DNA of 64,000 nucleotides. Origin: JBGLNL01 sp046484125. Lineage in GTDB: Bacteria; Chloroflexota; Dehalococcoidia; SZUA-161; SpSt-899. Below the pieces are notes generated by a model that searched no databases, had not been told where the DNA came from, and worked only from the letters and a program-made list of their open reading frames with translations. The position numbers and the translations under genes are program-made. The first letter of the stretch is position 1; every line of letters starts with the position of its first letter. Shown here piece by piece: positions 59,287 to 64,000 of the stretch. The stretch lies in NCBI GenBank assembly GCA_046484125.1, contig JAWOBX010000043.1, positions 1 through 64,000 of the forward strand, given 5' to 3'.

Positions 59287-60150
59287 ATGAGGATTGATCT
59301 ACACATACACACGGGAACCGGATCGGATGGAAACCTCTCGGTGGAAGAGGTTCTGGCCGAGGCAGCTCGTAGAGGTATTGATTTACTGTCAGTAACCGAT
59401 CATGATTCCATTGATTGCCAGGAAACGGCTTCGCGGCTGGCAGAAGAATACGGTATAGTATACATAACCGGCGTCGAATTAAATGTCTCCTTCGAGTATC
59501 CGGGAAGAAAGCTGGTCTCGCTGGATTTCCTGGGTTACAATTTCGATCATGACAACCAGGAATTGAAAGAGAAGCTCGAGGAGATACGCCGGCATCGCCA
59601 GTCAAGGGCTCTCAGGATTATGGAGAACTTGAATGCCGAATTTAACTCTGAATGGCTTGAAGAGTTAACCGGAGAGGATATGGAAGCGATTCAGGCCAGC
59701 GTGGATGGTTCATTCGGCCGGCCGCATATCGCCGATTACCTTATCACCAGAGGCATCGTACAGAATAGACAGGAGGCTTTCGATAAGTATCTGGTCAAGT
59801 GCGATGTGCCCAAATATCCGCTCAGGCTGTCCGAGGCTTCAAGGTTGATCAGGGGTGCTGGTGGGGTGATCGTGCTTGCCCATCCCAATGATCCCGGCGG
59901 GACTTCGCTTGTGAACATAACGTCCCGCCTGGAAGAACAGGGAAAAATAATCGAGGAATATATGCTGGAATATATAGACGGTGTAGAATGCTGGCATCCC
60001 CGTCATGATGGAAAAACTGTTGAATACTATGTGGATTTTTGCAAAAGACATAAGCTCCTGATGACGGGTGGCAGCGATTGTCATCAGAAACCGATCATTA
60101 TGGGAACTATGCCTGTACCGGATTATGTCGCCGAGATTTTACCGGTATGA
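59287..60150 (+). CDS. PHP-domain phosphoesterase (TrpH/RNase AM-like)
   Basis: A ~287-aa PHP-fold metal-dependent phosphoesterase: IDLHIHTGTGSDG with HxH at the N-terminus, VTDHDSID, GVELN, VLAHPNDPG and the final TGGSDCHQ supply the metal ligands. The family includes nucleotide phosphoesterases and 5'-3' RNA exonucleases (RNase AM). ATG at 59287, TTG at 59278 is an alternative. Five nt before the GNAT gene. Confidence 0.85.
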   Translation: MRIDLHIHTGTGSDGNLSVEEVLAEAARRGIDLLSVTDHDSIDCQETASRLAEEYGIVYITGVELNVSFEYPGRKLVSLDFLGYNFDHDNQELKEKLEEIRRHRQSRALRIMENLNAEFNSEWLEELTGEDMEAIQASVDGSFGRPHIADYLITRGIVQNRQEAFDKYLVKCDVPKYPLRLSEASRLIRGAGGVIVLAHPNDPGGTSLVNITSRLEEQGKIIEEYMLEYIDGVECWHPRHDGKTVEYYVDFCKRHKLLMTGGSDCHQKPIIMGTMPVPDYVAEILPV

Positions 60151-60154
60151 GAAG

Positions 60155-61069
60155 ATGAAACTCACGCTTGACAGGAAGACGAAAACAATCGAGTACACGG
60201 AGAGGCATCCTTCCATTGAAGTAAAGCGGCTTACCAGCAGGGGAGAGATGTTGTCGTATATTGAGACAAATCGTTGCCATGCGGTGACCGCTTTTGCTCA
60301 TCTGGATGCGAGCTTTCCGGAGATAGCGAGATGGCATGCCGCTACTGATGGAGAGCGGTTCGCGCTCTGTCTTATAGCCAAAGGGCTCTTTCCGACTTAT
60401 ATATTCACCATGGGCGACGCTGAGATGCTGGGGCTTCTGGTCGAATCAATAGGAATGCCGGGCAGGGCTTTTTTCACCTGTGAGGCGGAACACCTGGAGA
60501 CCTTGAGGAACATCTACCAAATAGAGTGGCATCTCTCTATGAAAAGGATGATGGTTACCGAGGGTGAATTTACGCCGGTGGCAGAAAAAGCAACAAGATT
60601 GCGGCCGGCTCAGGTGGCGGAGATCAATGCCCTTTACGCTCAGGAGAAGGCCAGCAATTTTACCTCGGCTCAAATCAGGAGAGGAGCGTTTCATGGTATC
60701 TGGCGGGATGGTCAATTGGTTGCGGTTGCCGGTACTCATTTCATTGTTCCTACTTACGGTATCGCCTATTTAGGGAATGTTTTGACCCACCCGCAGTATC
60801 GAAACCAGGGGCTCGCTACCACATGTGTCAGTTCGGTTACCACGGAGCTTCTAAAAACCTGCTCGGAGGTAGTATTGAATGTTGAGCCGTATAATCTGCC
60901 TGCGATAAGAACCTATACGGGCCTGGGATATAGGGATAAAGGTCAAGTGGTAGAAGGCTCGGGGCATCGAAAGAGCTTCGTAAGTGTTATAATAAGCAAC
61001 ATGTGTCGAAAATTTGGGTTGTTACCAAAATACGAGGAAAGGATGGAACCAGATGGAGAAAGCGCGTGA
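60155..61069 (+). CDS. Two-domain GNAT-family acetyltransferase
   Basis: A ~304-aa protein. The C-terminal half (~150-270) is a GNAT domain with the acetyl-CoA loop LTHPQYRNQGLATTCVSSV and the later NVEPYNLPAIRTYTGLGY. The N-terminal half is a DUF4081-like region. The acceptor is unknown. The longer upstream frame overlaps the PHP gene, so ATG at 60155 is chosen. Its 3' end overlaps ahcY by 17 nt. Confidence 0.8.
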   Translation: MKLTLDRKTKTIEYTERHPSIEVKRLTSRGEMLSYIETNRCHAVTAFAHLDASFPEIARWHAATDGERFALCLIAKGLFPTYIFTMGDAEMLGLLVESIGMPGRAFFTCEAEHLETLRNIYQIEWHLSMKRMMVTEGEFTPVAEKATRLRPAQVAEINALYAQEKASNFTSAQIRRGAFHGIWRDGQLVAVAGTHFIVPTYGIAYLGNVLTHPQYRNQGLATTCVSSVTTELLKTCSEVVLNVEPYNLPAIRTYTGLGYRDKGQVVEGSGHRKSFVSVIISNMCRKFGLLPKYEERMEPDGESA

Positions 61070-62318
61070 ATATGATGTAAAGGACATGGCTCTCGCCGAT
61101 GAGGGAATGTCAAATATCGAGTGGGCGGCTAACGAGATGCCGGTACTCCGGTTGATAAGGAGCCGATTCGAGCAGGAAAAGCCACTCAAAGGCGTGAGAA
61201 TTGCCGGCTGCCTGCATATTACGACTGAGACGGCTAACCTCGCTTTGACATTGCAGGCCGGTGGGGCCGAAGTGGCTTTGTGCGCGTCGAATCCGTTGAG
61301 CACTCAGGATACCGCGGCGGCGGCGCTGGTTAAGGCTGGAGTGCCGACGTTTGCCATTAAAGGCGAGGATGACCAGATCTACTATAACCACATTAACGCG
61401 AACCTTGATCGAAAACCCCATATCACCATGGATGACGGATGTGACCTGGTGGCCACTGTTCACAAGAACCGCAGGGAATGCCTGGATGACATAGTGGGAG
61501 GCACTGAAGAGACAACCACAGGGGTAATCCGCCTGAGAAGCATGGAGAATCAGGGGAAACTGATGTATCCCATAGTCGCTGTGAATGATGCCAATACCAA
61601 GCATCTGTTCGATAACAGGTATGGTACGGGACAAAGCACCGTGGATGGCATTACCAGGGCGACAAATATTCTCTGGGCGGGGAAAAAGGTGATTGTAGTG
61701 GGATATGGCTGGTGTGGACGTGGAATTGCCATGCGTGCCAGGGGAATGGGCGCGCATGTAGTGGTAACAGAAGTGGACCCGATTCGAGCTCTGGAGGCCG
61801 TGCTGGATGGTTATGAGGTGATGACTATCATGGAGGCCGCAAGGCTCGGAGATATATTCATAACGGTTACCGGTGACTGGCACTGCCTGGATAAACAGCA
61901 TTTCGATGTTATGAAAGACGGGGCGATCGTGGCGAACAGCGGCCACTTCAATGTGGAGATTGATATACCGGCTCTGGAATCCATGGCGAAGGAGAAGAGG
62001 AAACCGCGGCAATTCGTGGATGAGTATGTTTTGCCCGACGGCCGCCGATTGATGCTGCTTGGTGAGGGAAGGCTTATAAACCTGGCGGCGGCAGAGGGGC
62101 ACCCCGCAAGCGTTATGGATATGAGCTTCGCCAATCAGGCGCTGTGTGCCGAGTACATGGTGAAGAATAGCAAGGACCTTCAGAAAAAGGTCTATGGCGT
62201 TCCTGAAGACATAGATAAAGAAGTCGGCCGGTTGAAGTTGCAGGCGATGGGAATTAAGATCGATACGCTTACCGTGGAGCAGGAGGAATATCTGGGAAGC
62301 TGGGAAAGCGGCACATAG
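61053..62318 (+). CDS. ahcY: Adenosylhomocysteinase
   Basis: A 421-aa S-adenosylhomocysteine hydrolase, splitting SAH to adenosine and homocysteine. Motifs: KPLKGVRIAGCLHITTETANL, ALCASNPLSTQD, TTTGVIRL, VVGYGWCGRGIAMRARGMGAHV for NAD binding, NSGHFNVEI and LGEGRLINLAAAEGHPASVMDMSF. It lacks the PDHYRY tail and the ~40-aa insertion, as in short archaeal/thermophile-type enzymes. Homocysteine made here is the substrate of the core MetE upstream. Confidence 0.95.
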   Translation: MEKAREYDVKDMALADEGMSNIEWAANEMPVLRLIRSRFEQEKPLKGVRIAGCLHITTETANLALTLQAGGAEVALCASNPLSTQDTAAAALVKAGVPTFAIKGEDDQIYYNHINANLDRKPHITMDDGCDLVATVHKNRRECLDDIVGGTEETTTGVIRLRSMENQGKLMYPIVAVNDANTKHLFDNRYGTGQSTVDGITRATNILWAGKKVIVVGYGWCGRGIAMRARGMGAHVVVTEVDPIRALEAVLDGYEVMTIMEAARLGDIFITVTGDWHCLDKQHFDVMKDGAIVANSGHFNVEIDIPALESMAKEKRKPRQFVDEYVLPDGRRLMLLGEGRLINLAAAEGHPASVMDMSFANQALCAEYMVKNSKDLQKKVYGVPEDIDKEVGRLKLQAMGIKIDTLTVEQEEYLGSWESGT

Positions 62319-62347
62319 CTCAGAGGGCCTGCAAAAAGGTGGGTTAA

Positions 62348-62444
62348 GTAACCTCTTCAGTAAGAGGTTACTTTGGGGGATGTCCCCCAGCTTTAAAGGT
62401 CCCCATGATTGGGGGACTTAGGGAGTTGATCAGAGGTTCCTTAA
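62348..62444 (+). repeat. Dispersed repeat copy after ahcY
   Basis: aacctcttcagtaagaggttact, tgggggatgtcccccag, ctttaaaggt, the hairpin ccccatgattgggg and gttgatcagaggttccttaag. Both hairpins are intact; nearly the same form as the copy at 25858-25962. Confidence 0.85.
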
Positions 62445-62530
62445 GAACAAAACTGCCGGCGGGCAGGTAGCGTAGGTTCAATGTAACCTGCGCTATTCAT
62501 ATAACTGATTATAGACAGCGGAGTGTTGAA

Positions 62531-62818
62531 ATGATGCTCGATCGTCAAGAAGTGGAAAGAATCGCGCTGCTCGCCCGATTGGGAATCAGTGAAGAGGAGG
62601 CGGAAAGGTTTCGTGAGCAGCTTTCCGATATCCTGGAGAATTTCGAGGTTCTCAGAGAGGTTAATACAACCAGCGTCTTGCCGACATCCCAGGCAACAGG
62701 ATTGGAAAATGTGGTTAGTGAGGACAGATGTCAATCATCCCTGTTACAGGACGAGATACTGGCAAATGCGCCCCAGGTGGAAGAAGGTTTCTTACGCATA
62801 AAAGCGGTTATGGAGTGA
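62531..62818 (+). CDS. gatC: Asp/Glu-tRNA amidotransferase subunit C
   Basis: A 95-aa GatC (LDRQEVERIALLARLGISEEEAERFREQLSDILENFEVLREV), the small subunit that stabilises GatA-GatB in converting Glu-tRNA-Gln or Asp-tRNA-Asn. gatA does not follow it here. Two adjacent ATG codons; the first is at 62531. A near-palindromic gcgtaggtt/aacctgcgc lies in its leader. Confidence 0.93.
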   Translation: MMLDRQEVERIALLARLGISEEEAERFREQLSDILENFEVLREVNTTSVLPTSQATGLENVVSEDRCQSSLLQDEILANAPQVEEGFLRIKAVME

Positions 62819-62833
62819 TTGGCGGGGTGACCG

Positions 62834-64000
62834 ATGAGGACAGCAGAACAGGTTAAGAATAGTACAATAGAGCGGCTCGATTACCTCTTTAATCCACGCT
62901 CAGTGGCCGTCATTGGCGCGTCAAATACATTCGGAAAGTGGGGCTTCAATATCTTCAATCATGTTTTGGCCTCGGCTCCGGAACGGCGTGTGTACCCGGT
63001 TAATGTCAGCGCGTCTGAGGTCATTGGTTTTAAGGCTTCGGCGCATATTACCGATATCCATGATGAGATAGACCTCGCGGTAGTGACTGTTCCGCCGGAA
63101 CAGGTTATAGATGCGTTGAGAGAGTGCGTCGCAAAAGGTGTAAAGGTAGCTGAGGTGATAACGGCGGGATTCGAAGAAACAGGGGCTGATGGTGAACGCC
63201 TGCAAAAACAGATGCTGGAGATTGCGGGCAGCGGAGGTATGCGGCTGGTTGGCCCCAACTCCATGGGCCACCTGAGTACTCAGTTCGATTTCTACACTAC
63301 GCCATGGATTACAGGAACTCCAAAAGGGGGAATCGGGCTCATTTCTCAGAGCGGGAACTTCGGTATAAATATCGTCCGGAAGGGCATGGAGACGCAGCTG
63401 GGATTCAGCAAGTTCATTTCGTCGGGAAACGAGGCCGATTTGACGCTGGAGGATTACCTCGAATATCTGGGCCAGGATGACGATACAGAAGTGATAATTG
63501 CCTATATTGAGGGGCTGCGTCGGGGGAGAAGGTTTTTCGAGCTGTCCAGGGAGATAACAAAACACAAGCCGATAGTTGTTCTGAAGGCGGGAAGGACAGC
63601 ATCGGGAGCAAGAGCGGTTAAATCCCACACCGCGGCGCTTTCCGGATCGGACAGGATATATGAGGCGGCGTTTAGACAGGCCGGTGTAATCAGGGTAAAC
63701 GAGGTTGATGAGATGCTCGATGTGGCCGGAGCACTGATACGCCAGCCTTTGCCGAAGGGGAGGCGTGTAGGAATACTGACGGGGGGAGGGGGGCCGGGGG
63801 TAATCGCCACTGACGCATGCGAAAGACTGGGCCTGGAGATAGCCGCCGTTTCAGAAGGGACATTACAAAAGCTGGATTCGATACTGCCTCCCCGCTGGCC
63901 ACGCACGAATCCGGTTGATATGGTCGGAGAAACCAATCTCACGTACCCCTGCCTTCTGGCGCTGATGGAAGATGATAATGTTGACGCGGTGATTTCACTG
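62834..64000 (+). CDS. NDP-forming acyl-CoA/acetate-CoA ligase (partial, runs off the window)
   Basis: From ATG 62834 (ggggtg upstream) the frame is open to the window edge (389 codons). It is the alpha part of an ADP-forming acyl-CoA synthetase: CoA-binding domain with VAVIGASNTFGKWG, VGPNSMGHLST, ISQSGNFG, and the phospho-His segment SHTAALSGSDRIYEAAFRQAG, then GILTGGGGPGVIATDACE. It couples an acyl-CoA to ATP synthesis in anaerobes. Whether the ATP-grasp beta part is fused cannot be seen. Confidence 0.9.
   Translation, partial: MRTAEQVKNSTIERLDYLFNPRSVAVIGASNTFGKWGFNIFNHVLASAPERRVYPVNVSASEVIGFKASAHITDIHDEIDLAVVTVPPEQVIDALRECVAKGVKVAEVITAGFEETGADGERLQKQMLEIAGSGGMRLVGPNSMGHLSTQFDFYTTPWITGTPKGGIGLISQSGNFGINIVRKGMETQLGFSKFISSGNEADLTLEDYLEYLGQDDDTEVIIAYIEGLRRGRRFFELSREITKHKPIVVLKAGRTASGARAVKSHTAALSGSDRIYEAAFRQAGVIRVNEVDEMLDVAGALIRQPLPKGRRVGILTGGGGPGVIATDACERLGLEIAAVSEGTLQKLDSILPPRWPRTNPVDMVGETNLTYPCLLALMEDDNVDAVISL

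Noticed and set aside
61110..62102. 330-codon minus-strand frame
   Set aside because: Antisense to ahcY over its whole length; His- and Arg-rich composition typical of shadow frames.

Overview
The window reads as one contiguous, gene-dense bacterial chromosome segment of about 64 kb. It carries roughly 63 protein genes, one tRNA gene, a dispersed repeat family and several well-formed regulatory sites. I see no phage, integrase, transposase or CRISPR array. The gene content points to a strict anaerobe: a bacterial-type acetyl-CoA synthase with both corrinoid iron-sulfur protein subunits (Wood-Ljungdahl pathway), Fe(II) uptake by FeoAB, 4Fe-4S quinolinate synthase, the MEP isoprenoid enzyme IspG, beta-oxidation-type genes and an NDP-forming acyl-CoA synthetase. 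A small core MetE-type methionine synthase, a Vms1-like release-factor-domain protein, a PAC2 protein, a geranylgeranyl-reductase-like flavoprotein and G-rich intergenic repeats together suggest Chloroflexota, probably a Dehalococcoidia-like sediment or aquifer lineage. That placement is inference; no 16S or marker comparison was possible.

Layout. 0-6.6 kb: a Cys-protease-like lipoprotein with a Pro/Thr/Ser linker, then a TetR-controlled ABC exporter. 6.6-13.5 kb: mutS2 with a VLRF1-domain gene (possible ribosome-rescue pair), an MFS transporter, and HD, metallo-beta-lactamase-fold and alpha/beta hydrolases. 13.8-18.4 kb: acyl-CoA ligase, sirtuin, two crotonases and queH. 18.6-24.1 kb: a flavoprotein facing a minus-strand cluster mnmA-arsM-dsbA-mauE-nifX-like-nadA. 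24.3-25.9 kb: a GerW-family gene and two unknown genes around a perfect 23-bp inverted repeat. 26.1-31.1 kb: the acetyl-CoA synthase operon (unknown 124-aa protein, acsB, acsD, acsC). 31.5-33.2 kb: yebC, a B12-binding mutase subunit and methylmalonyl-CoA epimerase. 33.6-39.3 kb: PAC2-hflK-hflC, a DnaJ-domain protein and a CPA2 antiporter. 39.6-41.9 kb: amidohydrolase, thpR, then fmdB-dtd behind a CIRCE heat-shock operator. 42.0-44.5 kb: fur-feoA-feoB behind a promoter overlapping a Fur-like palindrome. 44.6-50 kb: small unknown genes, tRNA-Glu, rluD and a crotonase-hbd-thiolase operon. 50.5-62.3 kb: a same-strand island ispG, TIM-barrel isomerase-like protein, zinc dehydrogenase, mtnA, mtnP, core metE, a pfkB/APH chimera, a Cache lipoprotein, PHP phosphoesterase, GNAT and ahcY. 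62.5 kb to the end: gatC and the start of an NDP-forming acyl-CoA synthetase.

How the genes fit together. The corrinoid protein of the acs operon and the core MetE could be linked, because core MetE enzymes of this kind take methyl groups from corrinoid protein. With AhcY, a PfkB nucleoside kinase, MtnP and MtnA, the right-hand island covers homocysteine methylation, S-adenosylhomocysteine breakdown and methylthioadenosine salvage. The usual oxygen-dependent dioxygenase of methionine salvage is absent, and two unassigned sugar-type enzymes sit next to mtnA. Copies of a roughly 100-bp repeat with two G/C-rich hairpins occupy many intergenic gaps and touch gene ends: one lies directly before the ispG start codon and another supplies the stop codon of a Cys-rich gene. 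Non-ATG starts (TTG, GTG), 1-4 nt overlaps and apparently leaderless genes are common.
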